A stretch of 64,000 nucleotides of DNA from NCBI RefSeq assembly GCF_003265705.1, contig NW_020312904.1, forward strand, positions 3,405,847-3,469,846. Direction: 5' to 3'. The notes under the pieces were generated by a model. The model saw nothing but the letters and a program-made list of their open reading frames with translations, did not search any database and was not told the DNA's origin. This DNA is from Callorhinus ursinus (Eukaryota > Chordata > Mammalia > Carnivora > Otariidae). Each line of letters begins with the position of its first letter. Positions within the stretch are counted from its first letter, which is position 1. Positions 45,621-59,079 of the stretch are shown piece by piece. A program made the position numbers and the translations under genes.

Positions 45621-47079
45621 CAGGGGCAGGAAGGAGGAATGTCCACTCTGGAAGTGTGGCCGCCTGTCCTGTGCAGAGGCCCAGGAGGGCCTGGCCAGAA
45701 AGACGGGGGCAGGCGGTGCCCTCTCTGGAACCTTCTTCCTCCTACCCAGGCCCCCGGCCACCCTGAGCTGCCAGAGGCGCCCTCACCCCTTCGAGGGGCT
45801 CTGGGTGGTCCTGGGGACGGGCCCTTGCCCGGAGCAGTGGCACGGATGCCCTCCCGCCTTACAGAGGGGGCGGCCCAGCTCGAGGCAGTGACCCTGAGAG
45901 GCAGGGGTGAACATATAGGCTCCTGGCCTCCCAGGCCCAGGCTCCTTCTGGATGAAAATCCTCCTCTGCCCCAGACCCTCAAAGGCTGGTCTTCGCTTGC
46001 CCGGCGTGGGGCGGCCTCTGTCCAGATGGCCCGAGGGCTGCCCTGCATTCCAGGGACATCCCAGCCCATCCCACCCGGGGTCCAGGCTGGCAGCTTCACA
46101 CTGCCCGCTGTTGGCGGGTACAGGGCTGGGCCATGCCAGGACAGCGCCAGGGCGACACCAGCAAGACCAGCTCCGCGGATGCCTGGCCGCGTCCCCCCCA
46201 CACTGAGCTCCTGCAGCACCTGCCTCATGGGGGCCCCAAGCCGGACACAGCCCACACCCCGAGGCTCCCGAGCTGCGTCTGTCCGGTGACAGCCCACCCC
46301 CTTGTTTGTGGCCCTCCGGGGGCACACGGAGCTGCCCCGGCAGATACCTGCTGGACTGCGAGGCTCTCCGGAGCAGAGCCTGTTAGGCAGTGGGTACACC
46401 CCAAGAGCTCGCATCTTTCTGACTCTGCCCTGCCCGTGGGGTCTCCCTGTCTTTACCAGATCTCACTCAGAACCCCAAATGTATGGCAGAGACAAGCAAG
46501 ACTACTCTGGGGGCCACGGGGCCAACCCCAGGCCCCCCTCCCCGTCGGTGCAGAGTGAAAACCTAAGACCAGCAGACCGAGGCCCAGGGGGTTGCCGTGC
46601 CGTGGCTCTGGCTGAGGCCAGCGGTGGGGGGCCCTCAAAGGGCATTGGGGCGGGGAGACGCAGCGGGGCAGAGCCCAGGCCCTGTGCTCCGATGGGGATG
46701 GGCTGATCCCGAGCCAGGGGCCGGGCCTGTGTCAGGAAACAGGGGAGTGGGATTGGGAGGGAAGCCCCCTGCCTCTCCTATAGGGTGGGTGCTGCCATGG
46801 TGGCGGTGTGGCGGGCAGGTGCCATGGTCACCGTTGCTCGTGTGACCACAGTTGTCCTGACAACTTGCCGAGCGTGAACAAGGTGCTGTCTTCACGGAGG
46901 ACACGGAGGACCTCTCCCAAGAGCCCCCGTTCAAATCCCCATTTGCCCAGTGTTGCCGCCAACGTGTGTGCCACTACCCGGGCACATGCGCCCCGTCGGA
47001 AACGGGGCAAACGCCAACACCCCACACCGGCCACACGCCAGGCACCAACCTGAGCCCGTCGCAGCGAGTGCCCCCATCC

Positions 47080-47165
47080 GCCCCCATTACAGCCTGATCC
47101 ACAGAGGAGGAAGGAGCACAGAGAGGCTAAGTTACTCCCCCACACTCACACAGCCAAGACAGGCG
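47080..47165 (-). repeat. MIR fragment
   Basis: CACAGAGGAGGAAGGAGCAC, then AGAGAGGCTAAGTTACTCCC and ACTCACACAGCCAAGACAGG follow the inverted MIR pattern. Confidence 0.7.
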
Positions 47166-48139
47166 TCCCCCCCCTCCCGTGTTTTAGGCACGAGTGAACA
47201 GAAACCCACAGACCTCTCCATTTTCCAAGCCAGGTCACGCCGCTGCTCAGGAGGACCAGACCCCTCTGTACTAGGTGACCCCAAGAAGCCCCATGTCTGA
47301 GACACTCACTTTCTCTTCCTCCAGGTGACAGCAGGGGTGTTCGGGCTTCCCAGGCCTCCAAGGCTGGCCAGGCTCGGTGGGTATGGTGTTCTTGGAGAAG
47401 AGCAGCTCAGACGCAGCCGTGCTGGGGCAGGGACCTCTGGCTGCGGAGCAGAGTGCGAGCCTGTGCTTTCCCACCAGAGCTGGCCTGTTGGCCTTCGAGC
47501 CCCGTAACAACTGGGCAACAAGGCCTCCAACCAGGGAGATGTCTGAGGCCAAGCACCCCACCGAGCCCAGACCAGGGAGCCCGGACAGCAGCCCCGGGCA
47601 TTCCCAGCCGCACTGGGTCTGGGTGCCGCTTGCTTTTACTCCAGCGGGAAGAACCCTCTAGCCTACCCTGTGCACCACTGCACAGAGGGCCTGAGCTGGA
47701 GGCCCTGTCCCCAGCCTCCTGCCCGCAACCCGGGGAGACCGTCTCTTAGGATCCCGTAGCCTGACCCCTCAGCGAGGCCACACGGCCCTGGAATCCAGAA
47801 GCGGTTCTACGTCTGAGCCGGCTGGGGCCAGGCCCCGGCTCTGCTGCTGCTGGTTGGCTTGGTGGTCTCCGGGGCTGGGCCCTGGACCTCCCCGAGCCTC
47901 TGCCCCCACAAGGCATCCACCCAGCAGGGCTGTCAGCAACAGCGATGGCTCTTATGGGAGGGGCGTCCAGCTCAGGGCCTGGCACAGAAACGGGACCCGA
48001 ATCGAAAGTGACTTTGTCCGATGCAGCTCACAGGGCAGGCTCTCCTTGCAACCCATCCCCAGAGGGTTTTCTCGTCACATCTCTCCTCACGTTTCAGGGT
48101 TAACCATCCCCAGCCAGAGCGCTGCTCAGAACCGAGAAG

Positions 48140-48290
48140 TAAGCACTGAATGAAGCTCGTCCTTCTGCATTTTGTCAATATTTGTACTGGGACCAGAAGA
48201 TCAAACGCAAGGTATTTTTAAGGCCTTAATTTCTACCTGGGTAAACAAAGGCTATCTGGATGTTTAGCATTAGACTAAATTTCTGTGCCT
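48140..48290. other. AT-rich unique islet with FOX-type motif
   Basis: TTGTCAATATTTGTACTGGG, AAGGCCTTAATTTCTACCTG and GGTAAACAAAGGCTATCTGG form a compact AT-rich block in GC-rich surroundings. GTAAACAAA at 48240-48248 is a textbook forkhead site. No repeat or frame recognised; candidate enhancer. Confidence 0.35.
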
Positions 48291-51200
48291 CCTCGGCTGT
48301 GGGCACCAGACACGGGCCGGCCCTGGAGCAGGCAGACGTGGTTCCTCAGCACGGTTCTGTCGTGCGGTGTCAGGCCTGTGCACACCAACTTCTGAAGAAC
48401 AGGGCAGCCCGTCTGTCCGCAGGAACCCAAGGTGCTGGGGCAGAGCAGGGCCAAGTCCCTTCAGGGAACAAGCCACCGCTGGGTGCTGAGCAGATGGGGG
48501 AGGCACCAGGGGCTCAGTGCAGGGGAAGGCACTAGAGACGGAGGGAGCCTCCCGTGCCCAGACTTCTCCCCATCCTGGGCCAAGTCTGGGCAGACTTCAG
48601 GGAGAACAACACGGAGTCAGTTCAAAAACAAATCCCACCAAGCAAGTCACTGTCCCCCAGAAACCTTTGGCACCTCCCAGCCCAGCATCCTAAAGGGGCT
48701 CTTGGACCACAGGTGAGGCAGGAGTTGAGCTGTTCCCAGCCCCCAGCCTCCGTTTCTGGCAGAACAGAATGGAAATGATGAGCCCCACCTTGCTGGCAGT
48801 CCTGGGGCTGCAGGAGGGCATGTGTGCACGCAAGAGGGGTGGCCCTCCCCTCTGGCCCTGAGCACGTCCTCACCCCTGCAGCGACGGCTGTATGGTCATC
48901 CTGCCGACTACTCGGGCTCAGGATGAGCACAGACTAAGCACCGACTGCGTGCATTCCGTCCACTGCACAGTAGGGGATACGGGTCCCGCCGAGAGAGCCC
49001 ACTCCCCCAGGCCTGTCCTCTCCACGCACGTCACTCCCCACAGGTCCTGGGTCCCAGCTGCTGTGCACGGGCCCCGCCGCCCTGGCCCAGGAGCCCCTCT
49101 GGCCTCCCAGGTGGGCTGGCCCTGCCTCCTTGGACCTCCACCTGTGTTCCTGGGGACCCACCCTCGTGGCTCCCTGCTTGTGTATGTCCGGGCTTGGGGT
49201 CCCAGGACCCAGGTGCACGTTCCGGTGCCCGAGCCCGCGGGAGGAACGTACCTCCGAGGGCGTGGGTTCCACGGGGGCGCCGGAGGCTACCACAGCTGCC
49301 AGTGGGACGGTGGGGGATTTCACAGTGCGTGCCCAGGAGAGCACCTGGGCTAGATGGCCTTGGGCAGAGCCCAGCAGGCCCTGGGGACATCTGGGACCAG
49401 CTGCACCCTCAGGCCCCGTTGCCCCAGCGACAGCTCCCGTCACTCTGCTCTGGGTCTCCTCTCTCCCCGCGCCCTGCCCTGCTTTCTCTCTGCCTCCACT
49501 CTGTTCGATCCCTTCCTCTGTTATCCCCCCCTCCAGGTCCCCCTTCCCCTCTGTCCCACGTCCTCTGGGGGCCTCCCCCTCTCCCCACCCATGTTCCACC
49601 CCCGCCACGGGCACCGGCTGGCGCACGCTCTGCGTGCAGACACAAAAGCCCTGGGGGCAGTGTCTGCAGAGTCTTGCGGGCAAGCTGGACCTGTAAACAC
49701 ACGGGCCCCAGATGGCAGAGGGTTCCTGAGCCCAGACACAACAGCCTGGGGTCCTCTCCACATGGACCTGGGAGGCAGGCCTGCCCCTGGCCATGGCAAC
49801 AGCGGGGGAGGGGGGTGGCGCCCGTCTGGCCCACACGGCCCCGCGGACTCCCCAGGAGGCCAGACTCAGCCAAGTGGGCCCTACAGCCTGCCCTGTGGGC
49901 TGGCTCTCAGGCGAGGAGCAGGGTGTGCGTAGGGGGTGCTCTGGGCATGACCGGCTCCCGCCAGGGCCACAGCGTGGCTGGGCTAGGGAGCGGCGGGCCG
50001 AGGACCTTCTCACCTGCTGAGCCCCTGAGCTCTGCCCACTCCACAGACACTTCGGACCGTCCCCAGCAGCTGGCCCAAGCCCTCCCACCACGGACCCCCG
50101 AGACAGATGGCTCCTTGCAGAAGGAGCTTCACTCAACTTCTGTGCGGAAGGGAGCCAGAAAGATGGGCCCGAGTCCAGCTTCCTGGGGCAAGAGACCTGG
50201 GCAAGCCCCTGACTTCTGACAGACCTTGGTCCCTCGGGCACAGAAAGAGGCCGGTGGCAGGTCAGGGCTGAGGCCGGAGCAGACCCAGCTGAGCCCGCCC
50301 GGCTCCTCAGTCCCCCCACAAGCCGTGTGTGTGCATGTGTGTGCGTGTCCCACTTCAGACAGGCCCAGACCAGGGGGGTACCTGGGGGGAGGGGAGAGCC
50401 CTGACTTTCAAGGTTCAAAACGCAGCACTGACCTGAGGGAGGCAGAGTTGCAGGGGTCCCCTGCAGAACGAGGAGGCGGGAAGAAGGCGTGAGTCCTGGA
50501 AGGAGAGAGATGCTGTGTAAGTCTCGGGAAGGAGAGCCCAGGTACGCAGGTGTGCAGGCCCCGTCCCACATCTGTACCTCCAGCCCCGGCCCACCTGCCC
50601 TGACAGCCTGGGAGGCCACCACAAGGGCCTTGAAGCTGCCACATGGGTGTGCCTGTGTGTCCCAAACCCTGGGAATGACTCCCCGATCTTCCGGGGGCAC
50701 CCGTCTCCAGGGGGCAGGTACAGTTGCAGGTACGTGGACCCGGGGCCCCTCACTGCCTCTCTCCACTGGGGTCTGAAGGGTTGGGGAGAATCCGATGACT
50801 CTGTGTGGGAAGGGGTCGGCAGGATGAGTGGAACACAGCTGTGCTGGGCGTGAGGGAGCGCCCACCCCCCCACCCTCGCCCAGGGCTTCGGGACGTCCCG
50901 TCGGCACCAGGCAGCTCTCAGCTCTCTCTCTCGGCATCAGCGCTGCAGACGGTATGCCCCGAACACCACTTCCTGCAAGGGACGGTCTTCTCCTCTTTGC
51001 TTTTGGCTGCTAGGAAGCTCAGAGCTGAATTTACAGGTCATTCCCAGCAACTAGAGACTTCTACATGATGTGGCTTCTTTCAGGCCTACCTTCGATTCTC
51101 CCTTTGCCCTAATTTCTTGTTTATTTTTATCTTTCTGCATTGTCTGTGTTCCTCTAAGCTTTAGTATCAATATAAACATATGTATTTTTTATGTTTACGT

Positions 51201-51424
51201 TTATCTATTTACACGGCAAGACGTATATGTAACATATACCACCTTAGTTCCCACTCTGCCCCTATGATCAGGGGCAGCTGTGTGTGTAGGCTTCATCTTT
51301 GCAAGTAGTGGGTTAGGACTGATCCCAAGCCAGATACCGCTCCCGGCCCATTTCTTGGCCAGAAGAGGCTCCCTGTTCTGCTCTTATTGGTACCTGGGGA
51401 GGGGGGGTGCGTAGGAAGAGGTCT

Positions 51425-51550
51425 GGACGCCCCTTTTGCAAATGAGAAACAGAATCCTAGGGAGAGGCCATGGCCTCCCCAAGACCACACAGCAGTGAAA
51501 GCCACATAGGTCTGGGACCCAGGAGGTTTGATCTGGGTCTTGTGGCTTAG
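51425..51550 (-). repeat. MIR fragment
   Basis: TTTTGCAAATGAGAAACAGA, then CCCCAAGACCACACAGCAGT and GGGACCCAGGAGGTTTGATC follow the inverted MIR consensus. Confidence 0.7.
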
Positions 51551-54500
51551 TCCCCTGCCATGGTGTGGCCATTCCCATGAGCCCTCAGAGTAGTGGCTGC
51601 CCCCAGGCCAACACTGGGTATGGAGTGCTGCCCCGGGACACTGACAGAGAGCCTCGGGGTCTGGAATATAACCAGGCCAGACCCCTGGCAGGCCCCCCAC
51701 AGCACCTGCCCTGGGCAGGTAGGCTCCCTGTCCTGCGGTGGTGCAAACAGACCCATGACCACCACACAGAGCTGCTTGGATCTGGAGGTCGGGGTGGAGA
51801 CCTCCCTCCACTTGGCTGTCTCCCCAAGGCTGTGAAACTAACCCATGGCCAGAGCAGGCCTGGGTTCGTGGGGTGCGGAGGCCCTCCTGTCTGCCTCAGA
51901 GATGCTGCAGACAAGGTCCCTGGCCACCCCAGGCCCCACTCTGCCTCGACCTACTGTCTCGTCTCGCATATTAGCACCAGCACACATAAAACCCGAAATA
52001 ACGGGTGTAGGGAACTAGACCCCGCTGAGCTCCAGCGAGGAGAGCAGCCAGAAGAGTGCCAGGGTGGCCCAAACACCTGGAGAGCTGTCTGCTCTCCAGT
52101 GAAGTATAAAGGACTGTGCTTCTTGGGGACCCACTGTGTGCAAAGACTTGTGTCCCGTCCCCGGGGCCTCTCACGGAAGCCATATGTGCTCTGGGATTCA
52201 CGGTGCGTCCCCAACACTCCACCAGGAGCCACTCCGGCCCCAGCCTCCTCGATGAGGACACTGAGGCTCTGAAGAAGCATGTCCAGGAGAGTGGCTCGCA
52301 GCTGGGGGGCTGGGCGTGCCCATCACTTGGCACCGTGTAGGTGGCTGTGACTCGGAGCCCGCTCAGGAGAGTCTCTGTGCCAACAACTCAGCCCTCCCAG
52401 CCTCCTCCCTGATCCCATCTGCTTCGAGGAGGCGATCAGAGTCTTTAGGCCACAGGGCAGGCGGACGACTCAGGGAGAGGCAAAGGCCCACGGCAGGCCA
52501 AGTAATCCTTGCCCTGCACCTCACTCCTGGTCCTGGAGTGGGACCTCAGCTGCCTGCCAGGGACCAGGCCGAATCCCTCAGGAAGGGTGGGCCTGGCTGC
52601 CGGCTGGGGCCTGAGGGGCTGGTGCTGGGCTCTTCTGAAAGACGGGCTCACGTTCCCTTCCTGGCCAGGCTGCCCACCTCCCGGGCTGCCTCCCTGCCCT
52701 GGCCCAGGGCAAAGACCATCTACCTGGGCTCTGCAGTCCTGGAACGTCTCCCGAAGGCCACGGTAGGTCCCGCTTCCTTGGGGGTGCTCTGGGATGAGTC
52801 ATGTTCTGAAAGACGAAAGGTGACCAAGGAATCAGCTGGGCAGGCCTGGTGGCACGTGACCCTGAGAACGGGAGCGGGCTTGCTGTGACCCTCCCCCGCC
52901 TCTCATTCACCCCACACAACCACCGCAGATGGGCAGCCCACCACTCACAGCAGGCAAGGTGCCCAAGTGCCCAGAGGTTACAGACTGCAAGGGAAGCCTT
53001 GTCTGACCGCCTGACTCCCAGCCCAAACCTGGACTCCCAGCCCAAACCAAACCCCAACCACCGGCTTCCTTGTCGCCCGGCCACGCGTATCTCCCACTCT
53101 TGCAGGGATGCCGCCTGAGTCAGAGTCTCCCCAGCTCTGGTAGGAGGCTGGGGGTCCCCTGAAATCAGCTCACAGATTCTGACACTGCCCACCCACGCCC
53201 CCAGCGCTGGCAGGTCTGTGGCAGAGAACAGGTCCTATGCAGCTGGGTGCACCCTGGCCCAGCACAGCGCCCGGGATGACGGGGAAGTGTCCCCCGCTCT
53301 TGGAACCATGTCTCTATCTGGGACCCGTAAGTGTAAGACCTGACTCTGGTCTTTTCCCAATGAGCACATCAGAAGACACCCCAGGACCAACCGAGCAGGA
53401 ACACTAGGACCTGGGGGGGCCCTGAGAGCACTTGCCCCTGCCCCGCCTCCAGCTCAGGCTTGCATCCGGGGTCCAGGCTCCCCCAAAGCAGGGCTGCGCC
53501 TTAGCCGGACCCACTCGGCCTCTGCCCCAGGCCGTGTGTGAGTGGGTGGGCGGGACAGCAGGGTTCCAGCTTCCACACACTCCTCCCCTGCCCTTTCTGA
53601 GTACCCCCAGCTTCCGGAACATGCCCACACAAGCTGGGAGGCTCCCACAGGCCCCCCAGTGCAAGAATGAGGCTGCTCTGTCCCCCCAGGAGTGCAACCT
53701 TCCCCGGACCCCATCACTGAGAAGGTCCCACCCAGAGCAGGAGCCACTGGGGCCGAGAGCGACCAGTTGCCACTAACTGGCTTGTAGTCCTTCCCCCTCA
53801 GGCACAGGCCCCTGACAGTGGGGCTCAGGGGACTCAGAAGGCCCTCAGAGGCCGGAGGGGACCTGCTGGTGGGCTCCCAAGGATGTGCTCAGACTCCCAG
53901 CCCCAAAATGTTGGCTGGAACCCCAACACCACCCCTGAAGCTGGGGACCTACAGGAATTTGTGAGCCCGATGCGCTCTGTACGCAGCATGGACTCAGGAC
54001 CACGAGTCACCCAGCTCTGGGTTCTAATCCTGTTCCCCTAGCTCTCTTGGCCTAGAGCCTCCCTTAGCCTTGGTTTCCCTAGCTGCGGGATGGGGCTTCT
54101 GGGCCGGAGCACCTCACTGCCCTGTTTTATAGGACGGGAGCACCCCCGAGATGGGACTGCCCTGAGGCAGCACAGCCCTTGCCTCGCCGGCCAGGATGCC
54201 CCCCCCCCCGCCTCTCCTCCCAACAGGATGGAGCCCCGGCGTGCACTGATGTTTAAAGACCCCGGGCCCGTCTGCCTGCGCCTGTAAGATGGGCAGGTTA
54301 GGAAGTCCCTCAAGCTGGGGTATCTCCGATACCCCAACCTGGAGCTGATGAGACAGCGCCCTGGGGCTCGCCCAGGAAAGGAGAACCCCAAAACAGCCCA
54401 GGGGAGCCAATGGAGCATGCACCCACTCCTCCCTCTGGACCGAGAGCACAGCCTGGTTGGGGCTCAAAGAGGACCACTTCCATGGGCAGCACACTGTGGT

Positions 54501-55689
54501 GCCCACAGGCCCAGCAGCCGAGGCCCCCTTTGTGCACAAACAGCCCTATTCAGTGTAACCAGTTGATGTCAGCAGCAGAGACCAGGCTTCCAGGGAGCTG
54601 GAGGAGGTGAGAACAGGACAGGGCCCCCCCGTGCCTACTCTGGACACAAAGGGTGTGGAAATTCTGTCCTGACAGGTGAGCAGAGCTCCAGCTGTGGGAG
54701 CAGGCTTGGCACTGGGATCCCGGCCCAATCCCTGTACGACACAGGAGCCACACGTAGCCGTGGCTGAAAACTCACAAGGACGGCTGCCCAGGGCGGGTGA
54801 TGTGAAGCCTGGGTGCCCCTCCAACTTCAGAGCGGCACTGACAGAATGCTCTCCCCCGGGACACTCTGTTCCTCCCATATCCTTGCACCCACTCTCCTGG
54901 TGACAGCACAGAACAGCCAGGTTAAGTGTCCCCTGGGCACTGGCGCACAGGGGCACGCCCTCGGCCTGCCCACATTCACTCTCTGCCTGTTTCCAGTCGC
55001 TGCACGCTGAGCCAGACTACCGTCACGTGGCCTGCCCTCAGAGCCCTTACAAATCTTGTGAGTGCGTTGTCCCCGGTTGGGGCTGCCTGAGCCTCCTGCA
55101 GCTGTCCTCCCTCAAGAGGCCAGCCCACATGGTGTGGGGGTGGGAAGGAAGGCCGGGGCCCCTGTCTCAGGGTCACTAATGAACTTGGGCCCCTGAGTCC
55201 CAGAGGTCACAAGGCAGGCTGGGGCAAACACGGGAAGCTGGCCAGACCCACGGCCTCGGCTTGCTGTGCGGCTCCAGGCACAAGATCGCCCTCTCCTGCC
55301 TTCCCTCCTGTGATGTGCATTTCAGGTGTGGCTGGCCTCCCAGAGCTGTGGCGGGCGCTACCGGTGACAAAAGTCCACGTCCCAAGCGCAGGGCTGGCTC
55401 ACGATGATGCCTACCACTGCTCTCAGTGCCGGGCCCCCTCAGAGCCTGTGCCGCACGGTGTGGTCACTTGGATGACAGGGTCAGCCGGACCATCTTGGCA
55501 GCTTCCCCCCAACCCCCTCCATGCAGTTCTGCCCTCTGGAGGGCTTTGGCACAATGAGGCTGGTGCTTCCATGGTCAGAACCAACGCTGGGCCCCGGCAG
55601 GATGTCTCAGAGCTCAATCCCCACCTTGCCCAGGCCCACGAGTAGCCTGGTCTCCGCAACATTCCTGTGTCTATCTGCAGGGTAGTCCA

Positions 55690-55830
55690 GGGGCCACTGA
55701 GGTCCCATTTCAGCTCTGAACAAGCCCCTCCACCTCTCTGGGCCTCAGGCTCCCAGTCTGTTACACAGGGACAGCGACACCTACCTCCTCAAATTTACAC
55801 GCGAGATTAGAGATACCTGCTGCACACCCA
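55690..55830 (+). repeat. MIR fragment
   Basis: AAGCCCCTCCACCTCTCTGG, then GCCTCAGGCTCCCAGTCTGT and ACAGCGACACCTACCTCCTC: MIR core with the typical 'TACCTACCTC' that follows it. Confidence 0.75.
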
Positions 55831-57674
55831 GGCCGCATGAGGCTCACTGGACTGCACGCCCACTGCCGCCCCCCTGGGGTACTCCGAGGACGTGTGAGAA
55901 CCCACCCTGGGCCTTTATCCTGGAGAAATTCCTCCTCTACCTCTTATCTTATGAGGGACTAAGTCTCCGGGGCCTGAGGCCTGAGTGGACATCGTGGGGC
56001 AGGAGCTCGGAGCCCTCAGCAGGAACCCTGATGCTGGCCAAGCTTCAGGACCCAGAGCCATGGGAGCACGGATCCCCAGAGCTCTCAGCCTGCTTTGTCT
56101 AGACTTCTCTTCGGCATTAAACTTGGTCTTCTCCGAGGTCACGTGTGGGAGAAACAGCCTACAAACTGGAAAGAGCCAGTTGCTAATGAATCATGCACAG
56201 AGCTCACCCTCAATTTATGTGCAGAAATGCCCTGCAGAGGACCGAGGCCTGGCCCTGGGGTCAGGCTGTGTCGGACACCCAAGGCCTCAGGTACCCAAGA
56301 AGCATCGGGAGGCGTCAGAAGTAGGCCGTGAGCTTGTGGGCAGCCACGTCCTCCAGTCAGAGTGCCAGATGCACACCCAGGGGTGCATCCCCAGCTCGGC
56401 TGCTTCATCTAGGTCAACGCGGCCCCAGCAGGGACTCAGGGAGCCGGGACTTGGGGAGCAGCTGGCATGGTAGGGCACAGGCCAGTTCAAATCCCCAAGG
56501 ACACGGCATCCAGTGGCAGGGCCACCAGCCCCGGGCCGGAGCCTGGGCTACAGACCCCAACAGGCTGAAGAGAATCTCCTGGGTTGCGTGGCCTTCAGGA
56601 CCCTGGCCTCTCTGAGCCCCAGTTTTGTATCTGAAGAAGCAGCCATTCACACCTACTGGACAAAGCTGACATCATAAACACGACAATGAACACACTCCCA
56701 CCAGCTCGGCCCTGCACACACAGTAGGCGCTCTCGCCAGACAGCGGCCGACGCCACGCAAGTTACCAACTCAGGGCCAGAAAAGCGAGTCACCGGGGGCC
56801 AGAGGCGCATCTGTTCACACACCCGCCTTGAGCTCTACCAGGTCGGGGGGCGTCACAAGGGACATCCATACCCCTAACAGCAAAGGAACAGGCCCCAGCG
56901 CCAGCCTGACAACAGGGGTCCCGGTCTCCACAGATGGACGTCACCTCTAGACATCAGACTCCAAACACTTGGGACGTGAATGGAGACATCAGGGTGGGCC
57001 CCGCCCCAAAGTGGCAGCATCACCCCACCATCGGCCTGGAGGGGCCTCAACATGCTCCCCACCCTCAGGGGTTCCCTTTGCCCCCCACATCTCCTCTGCT
57101 CCTTTTAAAGGGCCCAGATGCGCCCTGGTGACGGTGTGGCCCTCATGGCAACACCCTGTGCCTTCTGTCAACAGCTCTTCTTTTGGGGGGAGAACGTGCA
57201 GTGAAGATTCGGGTGGGTCAGGGTCACTCTGGCTGGGTGGTTAGTTTTGTGATTTAAAGGAGTTTTTCCTCATTCAACAAGATCTGGACAACCGAGAAAA
57301 GGAGAAAAAGGCAGCCAACAGTCCTCCTCTGCTGAGCCCAGCCTGCGGCGGACTCCCCTCCAAGGAGGGGCTCCCACAAGCACCATGGTGGCGGGCCACA
57401 GCCTTCCGTGGCCCCCACCGGCCATGTCTGCTGAGCGGCCATGCAATACCCCGTCAGACAGCTTTGTCCCAAGTATCTGACCCAGACACCCCACCCCAGA
57501 CAGCGGCCGGCTGCTTCGTTTCTCTCCTCCGGAGAGACATTAGGACGCACACTTGTGGCTTTATGCATAGATCTTGCCCCTTTCCCAGGGGAGACCCCGC
57601 TCAAAGCCCAGGAGCACTTTCACACGCCTGAGGCAGCCGCCCCAAGCTGGTCCCTCGGAACCTTCCAGAGACCC

Positions 57675-57765
57675 ACCCAATGGAGGTGGTGGGGAAACGG
57701 AGGCTCAGAGTTGGGGAGGGAGTGGGCCGAGATCAGACAGCAGGCCGACGGCAGAGCCGGGGAGG
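57675..57765 (-). repeat. MIR fragment
   Basis: TGGTGGGGAAACGGAGGCTC, then GAGATCAGACAGCAGGCCGA resembles the inverted MIR 'GGAAACTGAGGCTCAGAGAGG ... GGTCACACAGCTAG'. Confidence 0.55.
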
Positions 57766-59079
57766 GACTGGAGGCCCCCGCCCGCTGGTCAGGCGTGATT
57801 GCCCCGAGGCACACTTTTCCAAAGGCCTCAGTGGAAGCTGCCTCAGACCTGTCCAGGGCCCTCAGAAGGGTCCGGGCACCAACGCCCTCGCATACCACAA
57901 ACCCGTGAAGACGAAGGACAGGAAGGAAGAGGGGTGTGGTGGGTGCTACGGAGGGGCTGGGCAGCCCACTGCCAGGGATATGAGGCAAGAGAGCTTTGGA
58001 GTTTGTGAGGACTTCCTGGAGGAGGAGGACCCCCATAAGCCACAACATGGCAGCAGGGCCGTGCAGGAAATTCATGAGCGGGAAACGTTTGACCTATGTT
58101 AACAGAATGTGCCACTACTCACCACTGACATTGGATGGGCCGAGACAGTCCACCTTTCACACGCACTGAGCCGAGGGGAAAAGGCCCCAGAGCCTTCCAG
58201 GGTACCTCTCACAGCTGGTCTTCCCAACCGAAACCCGGCCCCAAAGCAGCAGCCGTGGTTTTCCCGTGGCCTGGAGCTACCTGGCGTCCTCTGTCCGTGG
58301 GCCGCAGATGCTCAGGGCTCAGGCCTGTCCATCGGGCACTGCCACGCCGTCCCCGATGAGGTGGGCTCACAAGCCCCTCGGGTTAGTCCTAAAAGGGAAC
58401 ATATTGGTGGAGGTAATAAAGTAAGCTCTGTCCCCTTGTTTCTCCGAGCGTCGTGGCCAGGTGACGTGGCCAGCATGGTGGCTCGTGCTGCCACACCGAG
58501 TGCAAGGTTCACAGCCTTCCCTTCTTCTCTTTCAGCCTTGGGATTCTGTTTCATTCATTCATGAAACGTCCCCCCAGGAGCCCGCCCTGGGCCAGGCTGG
58601 TGATTCTGGCCGGTCCTTCTGGAGATGCTCAGTCTTCCAGGGCAGACACGTGCCGTGAACTGAGCAATGGGCAGGCGGGGAGCAGGGAGGGCCTTCAGGA
58701 GGAGGTGATGCTGGGCTGCAGTCTAGAGAAGTGGGAGGATGGCAACATGGAGGGGGTAAAGCAGGCTGCTGGGAGCCTCTCGAGCCCCAGGAGGGGGAGA
58801 CTGGACTTCTGCCTAGAGCTGGACAGGAGCCCCACAGGGTGGAGGTCAGGGCAGAGGTTTGCGTGGTGATCACACGTCCCTGGATGGGCAAGACTCAGAC
58901 ATGCTGAGCAGCAGCAGAGCTAGCAGGACTTGGGCACAGTCTGGGTGCGGCAGGGAGGGGGGCCAGCGATGACCCAGGTCAGCAGCTGGGGGACAGCCCC
59001 CAGGACTTATAGGGGGGCTGGAGGGGACAGCTGTGGTCGTAACGGAGGAAATCCCCTAGCAGGGGCTGCCCACAGTCGG

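Noticed and set aside
45146..46414. Overlapping 422-codon (-) and 354-codon (+) open frames
   Set aside because: Antisense overlap in GC-rich DNA, low-complexity products and no recognisable domain; both are better explained by composition.
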